This document shows positions 1 to 7,163 of a DNA stretch of 64,000 bases, in pieces (positions within the stretch are counted from its first letter, which is position 1; every line of letters begins with the position of its first letter). Source of the stretch: Arthrobacter sp. Leaf234 (GTDB lineage: Bacteria > Actinomycetota > Actinomycetes > Actinomycetales > Micrococcaceae); NCBI RefSeq assembly GCF_001422665.1, contig NZ_LMLU01000005.1, positions 186,001-250,000 of the forward strand, read 5' to 3'. The translations under genes and the position numbers were made by a program. The notes under the pieces are model-generated. The model was given only the letters and a program-made list of their open reading frames with translations. It ran no database searches and had not been told where the DNA came from.

Positions 1-1
1 T

Positions 2-271
2 CAGGATCTTGGCGACGACCGGAGCGTCGGCTCAGCTGGGAACGTCGTTCATGAAGGGAGCGTCGGGTCCGACGCAAGCTTCGTTCATGACGGGAGCGTC
101 GGGTCGGATGACCGGTCGGACGACGACGTGGTGTTCAGTCCGACGGGCGAACTGGCGTCGACCGGGGCGAGCGGACTCCTGCTGGCAGCAGCGGGCGTCG
201 TCTTCGCCCTCCTCGGCGTCCTGCTCCTGGTCCTCCGGCGCCTGACCCGCGGTGACGCCACGACCGCCTGA
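2..271 (+). CDS. C-terminal end of a sortase-anchored surface protein (partial)
   Basis: Only the last 89 codons are inside the window; the frame is open from base 2. The tail reads ELASTGA followed by a hydrophobic helix of about 20 residues and the positively charged end RRLTRGDATTA. This is the layout of an LPXTG-type cell-wall sorting signal with the LAXTG variant used by class E sortases of high-GC Gram-positives. Just upstream are two copies of a nine-residue repeat (VHEGSVGSD and VHDGSVGSD), encoded by nearly identical DNA at about 47-73 and 86-112. The protein is therefore expected to be exported and attached to peptidoglycan. Its function cannot be told because the ectodomain lies outside the window. 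Confidence 0.7.
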   Translation, partial: QDLGDDRSVGSAGNVVHEGSVGSDASFVHDGSVGSDDRSDDDVVFSPTGELASTGASGLLLAAAGVVFALLGVLLLVLRRLTRGDATTA

Positions 272-458
272 CCCTTGATCCACGACGTGGACCGGCCGAG
301 ACCGAACCCGAGGGCGCAGAGGGCGCGATGGTGCGTCGTGCAGCGGCACTGCGAACTCCGCGGCGACGTCGATCCGCCCGTAGTTCTTCCAGCGCCTCGC
401 CGGGGCATGGATGGTCGTGTGGGTCCGGGTCCTGCGTAGCCGTGGCCCCGGACACGAC

Positions 459-487
459 GATGCCCGGCACCGAAGGCGCCGGGCATC
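459..487. terminator. Hairpin terminator between convergent genes
   Basis: Perfect 10-bp stem (GATGCCCGGC / GCCGGGCATC) with a 9-base loop, lying between the rightward surface-protein tail and the leftward small membrane protein. There is no strong T tract. The 272-458 stretch holds no convincing gene. Confidence 0.6.
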
Positions 488-505
488 GCGATGAATGGGG
501 ATGGG

Positions 506-679
506 TCAGTTCGTGGCCATCCGGCGGCGGACGACGAAGGCGCCGCCGACGACGGCCAGCACGAGGCCGCCGCCGAGGGCGAGGGCCGCGGAGTCATCGC
601 CCTGCGGGGCCTGGGCGACGCCGGTGTCAGCGCCACCGACGGGCATCTGGCCCATCTGCTGCGGCACGGTCGGCGTCAT
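506..679 (-). CDS. Small sortase-substrate-like protein, probably a truncated remnant
   Basis: A 57-codon frame from the only ATG. It encodes a proline-rich stretch, the motif PVGGADTG, then a hydrophobic helix (about residues 33-50) and the end RRRMATN. A sorting-type motif, a helix and a basic tail match the C-terminus of small exported actinobacterial proteins handled by class F sortases; a class F sortase is encoded at 54410-55093. The open frame continues upstream without a start codon or signal peptide until it meets the NIPSNAP gene, so the 5' half seems lost. I regard it as a remnant, or as a short gene whose start I cannot see. Confidence 0.45.
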   Translation of the reverse strand: MTPTVPQQMGQMPVGGADTGVAQAPQGDDSAALALGGGLVLAVVGGAFVVRRRMATN

Positions 680-791
680 GACGGGCGGGGCGACCGGGGT
701 GTTCGCAGGTGGCGGCTGCTCACATGAGGCGGGGACAGCTGACCTCAGGAAGAGGTTGCAGAGCGCAACTACATGGCCTATGCGGTCGGGA

Positions 792-1115
792 TTACGGCTT
801 GAGGAGCACCGGCACCAGATCGGTCGCGTCGAGCATGACGGCCTCGATCTTCTCCGTCAGCGAGCCGTCGATCTCGGACGCCGCCTTCGCGTCGATCCAC
901 CGTTGGTCCGTGCCGAACGCCGTCCAGTTCGCCTTCGGATCGCCGTCGTGCTGGAGGAGGTAGATGAGGACCTCGGTGTTGTCGACGGGCGTCCAGTAGC
1001 CGAGGCTCGTCATGTTGTGCTCGGTTAAAAGGTCGATGGTGACGGAGCGGAAGCGCTCCATCAGCGCGTCCATCCTGCCGGGTGTCGCGGTGTAGGTGCG
1101 CAGTTCGTAGGTCAT
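792..1115 (-). CDS. NIPSNAP family protein
   Basis: 107 residues beginning MTYELRTYTATPGRM, with the typical NIPSNAP ferredoxin-like barrel features: an N-terminal YELRTY strand, a middle LLTEHNMTSLGYWTP segment, and a later strand VLIYLLQHDG. Members are small dimeric proteins of unclear chemistry, some next to oxidoreductases or hydrolases. The open frame extends further upstream, but the ATG at 1115 is preceded by an AAGGG Shine-Dalgarno and matches the family start. It is a single-gene unit reading toward the small sortase-substrate remnant. Confidence 0.75.
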   Translation of the reverse strand: MTYELRTYTATPGRMDALMERFRSVTIDLLTEHNMTSLGYWTPVDNTEVLIYLLQHDGDPKANWTAFGTDQRWIDAKAASEIDGSLTEKIEAVMLDATDLVPVLLKP

Positions 1116-1367
1116 CCCTTGATCCTGTCGCAGAAGGAGTTCTACGTCGAGCCGGTCGCTGAAGGATGGGACTCTCTGCCCCGGCAGTGTTGCCTGAGGC
1201 CCCCGTCCTTCCCCCGGTGGCCCGCGCTGAGTAGAGTTCGCCGCACGGGCCCCCGTGGGCTCGTCGGGAGCAGACCTGCGCTGGGCAGAGTCGTGGTGTG
1301 CGACCACTGTTGAACGTGTGTCTGCGGCCTGGAAGCAAGGACACTTCTCCAGAGATCGAGGCACGTC

Positions 1368-1664
1368 ATGTACAAGACATCACTGTTCGGCGCCGTCGTG
1401 TGCGTCGTCGCACTTGCAGGTGCAGGAGCCGCTCCTGCGTCGGCCCAGGGCCAGGTGGAGCGAGGCCCCGCGCACGCCAATTCCATCTGTTCGTACTCGG
1501 GCCAGAATGACGAACCCGACGCGGACTTCCCCGAGGGCGGTCGGGTCCAGTCCTACGGGCAGTTGGTCAAGGCCGGCCTGAAGGGACAGGTCCCGAGCCC
1601 CGGGATGCTGTGCAACGGGCACCTGTTCCCCTTCCCTGAGGGGTTCGGGCCGGAGGTTCCCTAG
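1368..1664 (+). CDS. Small secreted protein
   Basis: 98 residues. Residues 1-26 form a classical signal peptide (MYKTSLFGAVVCVVALAG… ending APASA) with an expected signal peptidase I cut before QGQVERG. The mature part of about 72 residues has two cysteines (in NSICSYSG and GMLCNGHL) that could form one disulfide. Short exported proteins of this look recur in Micrococcales, but I know no function. It is monocistronic, and a hairpin follows before the convergent gntR. Confidence 0.7.
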   Translation: MYKTSLFGAVVCVVALAGAGAAPASAQGQVERGPAHANSICSYSGQNDEPDADFPEGGRVQSYGQLVKAGLKGQVPSPGMLCNGHLFPFPEGFGPEVP

Positions 1665-1677
1665 TCCATCGACACGT

Positions 1678-1698
1678 CGGCCCCCGGTCTCGGGGCCG
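1678..1698. terminator. Convergent hairpin terminator
   Basis: Stem CGGCCCC / GGGGCCG with a 7-base loop, placed between the stop of the secreted-protein gene and the stop of the leftward gntR gene. It could end transcription from both sides. Confidence 0.55.
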
Positions 1699-1741
1699 GT
1701 GTGCCGGCACTGCGGACCAGACTGCCTCGTATGCGCGGGAG

Positions 1742-2443
1742 CTACCGCGTCGAGGGGTTCGCGCCCGCCGCGTTCCGCGCCGCGAGGATGTGGGTGCGCA
1801 TCACGGACTCCGCCCATTCGCCGTCGCGCGCCTCCGCCGCGGCCACGAGCTCCGCGTGGTGCTGCATCGATCGACGGAGCGCCTCGCCGCTGTACTTGCG
1901 GAACGTGTGCGCGACGACGGCGGGCCGCATGACGGCCTGCAGCGCCGTCGCGACGTGCCGGTTGCCGCACCGCTCGATGAAGATCCCATGGAACGCCGCA
2001 TTGAGGGCGCTCAGCCCCTCCATGGCGCCGCCGTCCGCGACCACGGCCTCCATGCGCTCCGACAGCGCTGCGAGCTCGACGACGTCCTCGTCGGTCAGGT
2101 TCGGCACCGACAGCAGGACGGCGTGCGGCTCGAAGCCCGCACGGACGTCGTACAGGCCGGCGACGTCCTCGGGAGAGAAGTCCACCACCTGCGCGCCCTT
2201 GTTGCGGCTGAGTTCCACGAGCCCCTCGGCCGCCAGCCGGCTGAGCGCCTCCCGGATGGGCGTCCGGCTGACCCCGATGCGTTCGGCGAGATTGGCCTCG
2301 CGCAGCCATGACCCGGCGGCCAGCTCCCCGGAGGCGATCATCGACCGCAGCCGGCCGTAGGCGCTCTCGTCCCGCGGGGTGTCCCGCGGGGCGTCGGTCA
2401 GCGGTGCGGGGGGAGCGGGTGCAGCGGCAGCAGTCGTCTCCAT
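1742..2443 (-). CDS. GntR family regulator, FadR/FCD type
   Basis: 233 residues from the ATG of METTAAA. Residues about 25-90 form the GntR winged helix-turn-helix (GSWLREANLAERIGVSRTPI…EALSRLAAEGLV). Residues about 95-215 are a helical FCD ligand domain with the conserved AFHGIFIERCGN segment and the metal-type histidines around HTF and QHHAEL. It is the last gene of the leftward unit containing the CoA-transferase and the lyase, so it is probably the local regulator. Two near-palindromes of the form GTTGTATACAAC in the divergent promoter at 4761-4835 are its likely operators. The effector is unknown, probably an organic acid or acyl-CoA intermediate of the pathway. Confidence 0.85.
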   Translation of the reverse strand: METTAAAAPAPPAPLTDAPRDTPRDESAYGRLRSMIASGELAAGSWLREANLAERIGVSRTPIREALSRLAAEGLVELSRNKGAQVVDFSPEDVAGLYDVRAGFEPHAVLLSVPNLTDEDVVELAALSERMEAVVADGGAMEGLSALNAAFHGIFIERCGNRHVATALQAVMRPAVVAHTFRKYSGEALRRSMQHHAELVAAAEARDGEWAESVMRTHILAARNAAGANPSTR

Positions 2444-2448
2444 GCCCG

Positions 2449-3402
2449 TCACGCTATCGCGTCGGGCCACGACGCGGCGGCCAGCGAGGCGCGGGTACCA
2501 CCCCTCGACACGAACGACGACGACGCCCGCCCGGTGAGCTCGACGATCCGGTCCGAGGCCAGCATGTACCGGTCGAGGTCGATGCCCGTGGCGATGCCGA
2601 GCCCGTCGCACAGGTGCACGAGGTCCTCCAGGGCGGCGTTGCCCAGCACCGACGGATCGCCCGGGAACCACAGGTCCCCGCCGAGCCCGGCGAAGGATCC
2701 CTCGAGCCAGGTGGCACCGGCGAGCATCGCCGCGAGCGCGTTGGCGGGCGCGAATCCGTTGCGGTTGTGCAGGTGCACGCCGAGGTCCAGTCCGGGGTAG
2801 AGGCGCCGTACCTCGGCGATGCCGTCGTACATCTCGCCCGGCTCCTCCTCGCCCGAGGTGGCCGCCAGGTACACGCCGTCGGCCCCGGCCTGCACCGCGG
2901 CGCGCACCACGCGGAGGCGCTCATCCCGCGTCACGGGCCCGCGGGCGGGAGCGAAGAAGGCGCAGGCGACGGCGACGACGAACCGGATGCCCGAGCGGTC
3001 GGCGAGCGCTCCGATGCGCTCGACGTCGGCGAGGATCTGGTCGACGGTGAAGCGCTGGTTCCGGAGGCTCACCTCCTCGTCGGCGGACACGACGACGACG
3101 AGCTCGTCCAGTCCGCAGTCCACGGCGCGTTCGGCGCCCCGGAAGTTCGGCGCGAGCCCGCGGTACCGGACGCCGTCGATCCTGGGGACGGCGGCCATGA
3201 CCTCGGCGGCGTCGGCGAGCTGCGGGAGGACTTTCGGGTGCGCGAAGCTGACGGCCTCGATCTCGCGGACCCCGGCATCGATGAGGAGCTGCACCAGCTC
3301 CACCTTCTCCGCTGTCGGCACCATCGCGGGCACCGACTGCAGGCCGTCACGCAGCCCCACCTCGACGAGCCGGATCGACGACGGCAGACCGGGGATGCTC
3401 AT
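2449..3402 (-). CDS. HMG-CoA lyase-like protein (DRE-TIM metallolyase) lacking the catalytic cysteine
   Basis: 317 residues of the HMGL/citramalyl-type lyase family in a TIM barrel. The N-terminal EVGLRDGLQ carries the Arg18-Asp19 pair that binds substrate and metal, and GVHLHNRNG gives the metal-binding His210 and His212. The normal loop GLGGCPFAPG, whose cysteine is the catalytic acid/base in HMG-CoA lyase, here reads GLGGDLWFPG, with Asp243 in place of cysteine. A different 3-hydroxyacyl-CoA substrate or different chemistry is therefore likely. The gene overlaps the upstream 29-codon ORF by ATGA and lies in one unit with the CoA-transferase, which would supply the CoA ester. The family is certain; the substrate is not known. 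Confidence 0.8.
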   Translation of the reverse strand: MSIPGLPSSIRLVEVGLRDGLQSVPAMVPTAEKVELVQLLIDAGVREIEAVSFAHPKVLPQLADAAEVMAAVPRIDGVRYRGLAPNFRGAERAVDCGLDELVVVVSADEEVSLRNQRFTVDQILADVERIGALADRSGIRFVVAVACAFFAPARGPVTRDERLRVVRAAVQAGADGVYLAATSGEEEPGEMYDGIAEVRRLYPGLDLGVHLHNRNGFAPANALAAMLAGATWLEGSFAGLGGDLWFPGDPSVLGNAALEDLVHLCDGLGIATGIDLDRYMLASDRIVELTGRASSSFVSRGGTRASLAAASWPDAIA

Positions 3403-3488
3403 GCACGCCCCCGCTCGGGCAGGGAGGTGAGAGCTGCGCGGTCGGCCCCGACGTCGACGACCCGGCGGTGGTGCAGTGACGTGCTCAT
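3399..3488 (-). CDS. 29-codon ORF coupled between CoA-transferase and lyase
   Basis: An ORF encoding MSTSLHHRRVVDVGADRA… whose ATG overlaps the stop of the CoA-transferase (ATGA, 3485-3488) and whose TGA overlaps the ATG of the lyase (ATGA, 3399-3402). This could be a real micropeptide or simply a coupling device that carries ribosomes across. I do not recognise the sequence, and it has no hydrophobic segment. Confidence 0.35.
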   Translation of the reverse strand: MSTSLHHRRVVDVGADRAALTSLPERGRA

Positions 3489-4717
3489 GCGAGCCCCCGC
3501 CCGCGCAGGGAGGCGAGGGCGTCGTCGTCGACCCCCACCTCCGCCAGGACCGCGGCCGTGTGCTCCCCGAGCGCCGGCCCGGGCCAGCGGACCGTACCCG
3601 TGGTGCGGCTGAGCCGGGGGAAGACGTTCTGCTGCGCGACGGGGCCGAGGACGGGATGCTGCACCTCGGTGATGGACTCCCGCGCCAGATACTGCGGGTC
3701 GGTGAGCATGTCGACGGGGCGGAAGATCTTGCCGGCGGGGACACCGTGCGCCTCGAGCGCGGCCTCGAGGACGGCAGCGTCCTGGGTGGAGGTGTAGCCG
3801 CCGATCAGGGCGTCGAGCTCGGCCTGCCGTTCCCCGCGGGCGCCGTGCGTCGCGTACCGGGGATCCGTGGCGAGATCCGGCTGCCCGATGGCTGCGGCGA
3901 GCCGCCCGAACACCGTGTCCTGGTTGGCGGCGATCAGCAGCCAGGAGCCGTCCGCGGTCGGGTAGACGTTGCTCGGCGCGACGTTCGGGAGGATGGCGCC
4001 GGTCCGCTCGCGCTGGTAGCCGGAGATCTGCCACTCGGGGACGAGGGACTCCATGACGCCGAGCACCGCCTCGTAGATCGCCGAGTCGACCATCTGCCCG
4101 CGGCCGCTCACCTCGCGCTCGCGGACCGCGGCGAGCGCCCCGATGGTCGCGAACAGGGCCGCCAGCGTGTCCCCGATCGAGATGCCGACCCGCGAGGGCG
4201 GCGTCGAGGGATCGCCGACCACGTAGCGGAGGCCGCCCATGGCCTCACCGATGGCACCGTACCCGGCCCGCTGCGCGTAGGGTCCGTCCTGGCCGAACCC
4301 GGAGACGCGCACCATGATGAGGCCCGGATTCAGGGCGGCGAGGTCGGCGTACCCGAGGCCCCAGCGCTCCATGGTGCCGGGACGGAAGTTCTCGATCAGG
4401 ATGTCCGCGCCGGCGATCAGCTTCCGTGCGAGGTCCTGGCCCTCCGCCTCGCGCAGGTTGAGGGTCACGGACCGCTTGTTCCGCCCCACCACGGACCACC
4501 ACAGGGACTGCCCCTCGGGGAGCTGCCGGCCCCACTGGCGAAGGGGATCACCCTTGGCCGGGTCCTCGATCTTCACGACGTCGGCCCCGAGGTCACCGAG
4601 CATCTGGCCGCAGAACGGGCCGGCGAGCAGCTGTCCCAGCTCGACGACGCGGAGGCCCGCGAGTGGTCCGGTCGACGCCGGTGGCTGGTCGGGGGAGGGA
4701 GTCTTACTGGCGGTCAT
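3485..4717 (-). CDS. Family III CoA-transferase (CaiB/BaiF)
   Basis: 410 residues from the ATG of MTASKTPSP, which has a GGAGG Shine-Dalgarno; the longer open frame upstream is in the promoter. Family landmarks are LAGLRVVELGQLLAGPFCGQ near the N-terminus, LGADVVKIE, ILIENFRPG, and GRGQMVDSAIYEAV, whose aspartate forms the acyl-anhydride with substrate in formyl-CoA transferase. It should move CoA from an acyl-CoA donor to a carboxylic acid in the cytoplasm. The lyase-like gene downstream would act on the product. It is the first gene of the leftward unit, divergent from hyuA. Confidence 0.88.
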   Translation of the reverse strand: MTASKTPSPDQPPASTGPLAGLRVVELGQLLAGPFCGQMLGDLGADVVKIEDPAKGDPLRQWGRQLPEGQSLWWSVVGRNKRSVTLNLREAEGQDLARKLIAGADILIENFRPGTMERWGLGYADLAALNPGLIMVRVSGFGQDGPYAQRAGYGAIGEAMGGLRYVVGDPSTPPSRVGISIGDTLAALFATIGALAAVREREVSGRGQMVDSAIYEAVLGVMESLVPEWQISGYQRERTGAILPNVAPSNVYPTADGSWLLIAANQDTVFGRLAAAIGQPDLATDPRYATHGARGERQAELDALIGGYTSTQDAAVLEAALEAHGVPAGKIFRPVDMLTDPQYLARESITEVQHPVLGPVAQQNVFPRLSRTTGTVRWPGPALGEHTAAVLAEVGVDDDALASLRGRGLA

Positions 4718-4760
4718 CGGCAGGCCTCCGGGGCATCGGAATGTCCGGACAGAGTGGCCG

Positions 4761-4835
4761 AACGTATACAACTTTGCACTCACACGCCGAGATGGCAAGG
4801 GATGATCCACCCTGTTTCAGAAAGTTGTATGCAAC
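4761..4835. promoter_or_regulatory. Paired GntR-type operators in the caiB/hyuA divergent promoter
   Basis: Two near-palindromes: AACGTATACAAC at 4761-4772 and GTTGTATGCAAC at 4824-4835, both variants of GTTGTATACAAC. Their centres are 63 bp apart, close to six helical turns, so they face the same side of the DNA. Such TGTATAC-rich palindromes are typical GntR/FCD operators, and the local GntR at 1742-2443 is the obvious candidate. The 4718-5063 gap of 346 bp holds no other gene. Confidence 0.6.
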
Positions 4836-4838
4836 CCA

Positions 4839-4867
4839 TTGACGCTCCCGCCCGACGCTCCTACGCT
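4839..4867 (+). promoter_or_regulatory. Predicted sigma-70-type promoter for hyuA
   Basis: A -35 box TTGACG at 4839-4844 and a -10 box TACGCT at 4862-4867 with a 17-bp spacer. The -35 begins three bases after the right-hand operator, so a bound GntR would block RNA polymerase. Transcription would give a leader of about 190 bases before hyuA. Confidence 0.45.
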
Positions 4868-5063
4868 TTCACCAGCGGACGGCGTGACGCACGCCACTTC
4901 GTGCCGGAGCCCCCCTTCTCCTGCACGGGTTCGTGCGACACCACCCGTCCGCGAGTGCACCACCAGCCCTGCGCGACGCGCCGCGTCCCCCATCCGGCGC
5001 GTCGCGCAGCCCACGGCCCCGTCTAGGCAGCACCCTGATCCACCCCCACCCAGAGGAGACCTG

Positions 5064-7160
5064 ATGGCGTTTCGGCTCGGCGTAGACGTGGGCGGCACGT
5101 TCACTGACATCCTCCTCATCAATGAGGCCACCGGCGAGACCCACCGGTACAAGACGGCGTCGACGCCCGAGGACCAGTCCATCGGGGTGCTCCACGGCAT
5201 CGAGCAGGCCTGCCGCGCCGCAGGGGTCCCGACGTCGGAGGTGACGGAGGTGCTGCACGGCACCACCGTGGCCACGAACGCGATCCTCGAGCACAAGGGT
5301 GCCCGCGTGGGCCTCGTGACCACCAAGGGTTTCCGGCAGGTGCTGCAGATCGCCCGGTCCTTCGTGCCCGGCGGCCTGGCCGGCTGGATCATCTGGCCCA
5401 AGCCCGAGCCCCTCGCCGACCTCGAGGACACGGTCGAGGTGAACGAGCGCGTCACCACCAGTGGCGAGGTGCGCATCGAGCTCGACGACGACGACGTCCG
5501 CACCCAGCTACGGAAACTCAGGAAGCGCGGCATCGAGGCCCTGAGCATCAGCCTGATCAACTCCTTTGCGAACGGCAGCCACGAGGCGCGGATCGCCGAA
5601 CTCGCCGCCGAGGAACTGCCCGGCGTCCCCGTCTCCGTCTCCTCGGTGGTGCTGCCCGAGCTCCGCGAGTACGAGCGCACCATCACCACCGTCGCCAACG
5701 CGTACGTGCAGGGCCAGGTCTCGCGCTACGTCGGCAATCTCGAGGACAAGCTCACGGCGGCCGGCATCGAGGGCCACCTCTCCATCCTCAGGAGCGACGG
5801 CGGACTCGTCTCCGGGAGGGTCGCCGCCGACAACCCCGTGTCCCTGCTGCTCTCCGGCCCGGCGGGCGGCGTGACCGGCGCCGTCTGGGCCGCCGAGCAG
5901 GCCGGCTTCAAGAATCTCCTCACCTTCGACATGGGTGGCACGTCCACCGACGTCGCCCTCGTCCAGGACCTCACCCCGCGGATCGGCCGCGAGACGACGG
6001 TCGGTGACCTGACGGTTCGCGCCACGTCGGTGGACGTCCGGACGGTCGGCGCCGGTGGCGGGTCGATCGCCCACGTCCCGCAGCTGACCGGTGCGCTCCG
6101 GGTCGGTCCGCAGTCCGCGGGCGCGGTGCCCGGTCCGGCGTCGTACGCCAAGGGTGGGACCGAGCCGACCGTGACGGACGCGAACGTGGTACTCGGCTTC
6201 CTGCCGTCCCAGCTCGCCGGGGGTGAGATCGGCCTCGACGTCGAGGCCGCCGGCACTGCGGTGAAGACCATCGCGGAGGCGATCGGCCTCGACGGCGTCG
6301 AGAGCGCGGCCGAGGGCATCATCGACATCGTCAACGAGAACATCTACGGCGCCCTGAAGCTCGTCTCCACGCAGCAGGGCTTCGACCCGCGGGACTTCGC
6401 ACTCGTGGCCTTCGGCGGCGCGGGTCCGCTGCACGCCAACGCGCTCGGCAAGCTCACGGGTGCGTGGCCGGTGATCATCCCGCCGTCGCCCGGTGTGCTG
6501 TGCGCCTACGGCGACGCGACCACGAGCCTCCGCGACGAGTCCGCCCGGACCCTCGTGCGGCGCTTCAGCGAGCTCGACGACGCCCAGGTGCGCGGTGTCC
6601 TCGAGGACCTCGCGGCCACGGCGAAGGAGTCGCTCCTCGCCGCGGGCCTCGCGGAGGAGGACCTGACCGTCACCTACTCGGCGGACCTCCGCTACCACGG
6701 GCAGGGGTTCGAGATCCCCATCCCGGTGGACCTCCGGACCTTCAGGGACAGCGGCGACGACGGCGGCCTGACGGCGCTGCGGGCCTCCTTCGACACCGAG
6801 CACGAGCGGCTCTTCGCCTTCCTCCTCGACAACGAGCACGAACTCGTCACGGCCCGTGCCACGGTGAGCGGACCACGTCCACAGGTCGCGAGCGTCACGC
6901 TCGACGCCGGACCGGCCGACCCGCTGCCGGCGCTTCGCAGCACGCACTCCATCTTCGTGGGCGGTGAGCACCATGAGGCCTCCATCTACGACCGGCACCT
7001 CCTGAAGGCCGGGAACGTGATCACCGGTCCCGCGGTCGTCGCCGAGATGGACTCCACCACGCTGGTGCTCCCGGGGCACGCGGCCACGGTGCACCACCAC
7101 GGGAGCCTGCTGATCAGGCCGATCGAGAACGACGCAGCAGCAACCACGAGTGAGGACTGA
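5064..7160 (+). CDS. hyuA: Hydantoinase/oxoprolinase family subunit A (ATP-dependent)
   Basis: 698 residues, usual for HyuA. The N-terminal RLGVDVGGTFTD (residues 4-15) and DMGGTSTDVAL (about 290) are the two phosphate motifs of the ASKHA ATPase fold. FGGAGPLHA (about 450) belongs to the family core. With HyuB it hydrolyses or carboxylates ring amides or ketones using ATP (N-methylhydantoinase, 5-oxoprolinase and acetone-carboxylase relatives). The start is the ATG after AGGAGA at 5054-5059; the longer open frame reaches back into the promoter. hyuB follows after three bases. The nearby carbamoylsarcosine-hydrolase-like gene favours an N-methylhydantoin-like substrate, but the CoA-transferase and lyase in the same locus do not fit that simply. 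Confidence 0.85.
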   Translation: MAFRLGVDVGGTFTDILLINEATGETHRYKTASTPEDQSIGVLHGIEQACRAAGVPTSEVTEVLHGTTVATNAILEHKGARVGLVTTKGFRQVLQIARSFVPGGLAGWIIWPKPEPLADLEDTVEVNERVTTSGEVRIELDDDDVRTQLRKLRKRGIEALSISLINSFANGSHEARIAELAAEELPGVPVSVSSVVLPELREYERTITTVANAYVQGQVSRYVGNLEDKLTAAGIEGHLSILRSDGGLVSGRVAADNPVSLLLSGPAGGVTGAVWAAEQAGFKNLLTFDMGGTSTDVALVQDLTPRIGRETTVGDLTVRATSVDVRTVGAGGGSIAHVPQLTGALRVGPQSAGAVPGPASYAKGGTEPTVTDANVVLGFLPSQLAGGEIGLDVEAAGTAVKTIAEAIGLDGVESAAEGIIDIVNENIYGALKLVSTQQGFDPRDFALVAFGGAGPLHANALGKLTGAWPVIIPPSPGVLCAYGDATTSLRDESARTLVRRFSELDDAQVRGVLEDLAATAKESLLAAGLAEEDLTVTYSADLRYHGQGFEIPIPVDLRTFRDSGDDGGLTALRASFDTEHERLFAFLLDNEHELVTARATVSGPRPQVASVTLDAGPADPLPALRSTHSIFVGGEHHEASIYDRHLLKAGNVITGPAVVAEMDSTTLVLPGHAATVHHHGSLLIRPIENDAAATTSED

Positions 7161-7163
7161 CCC

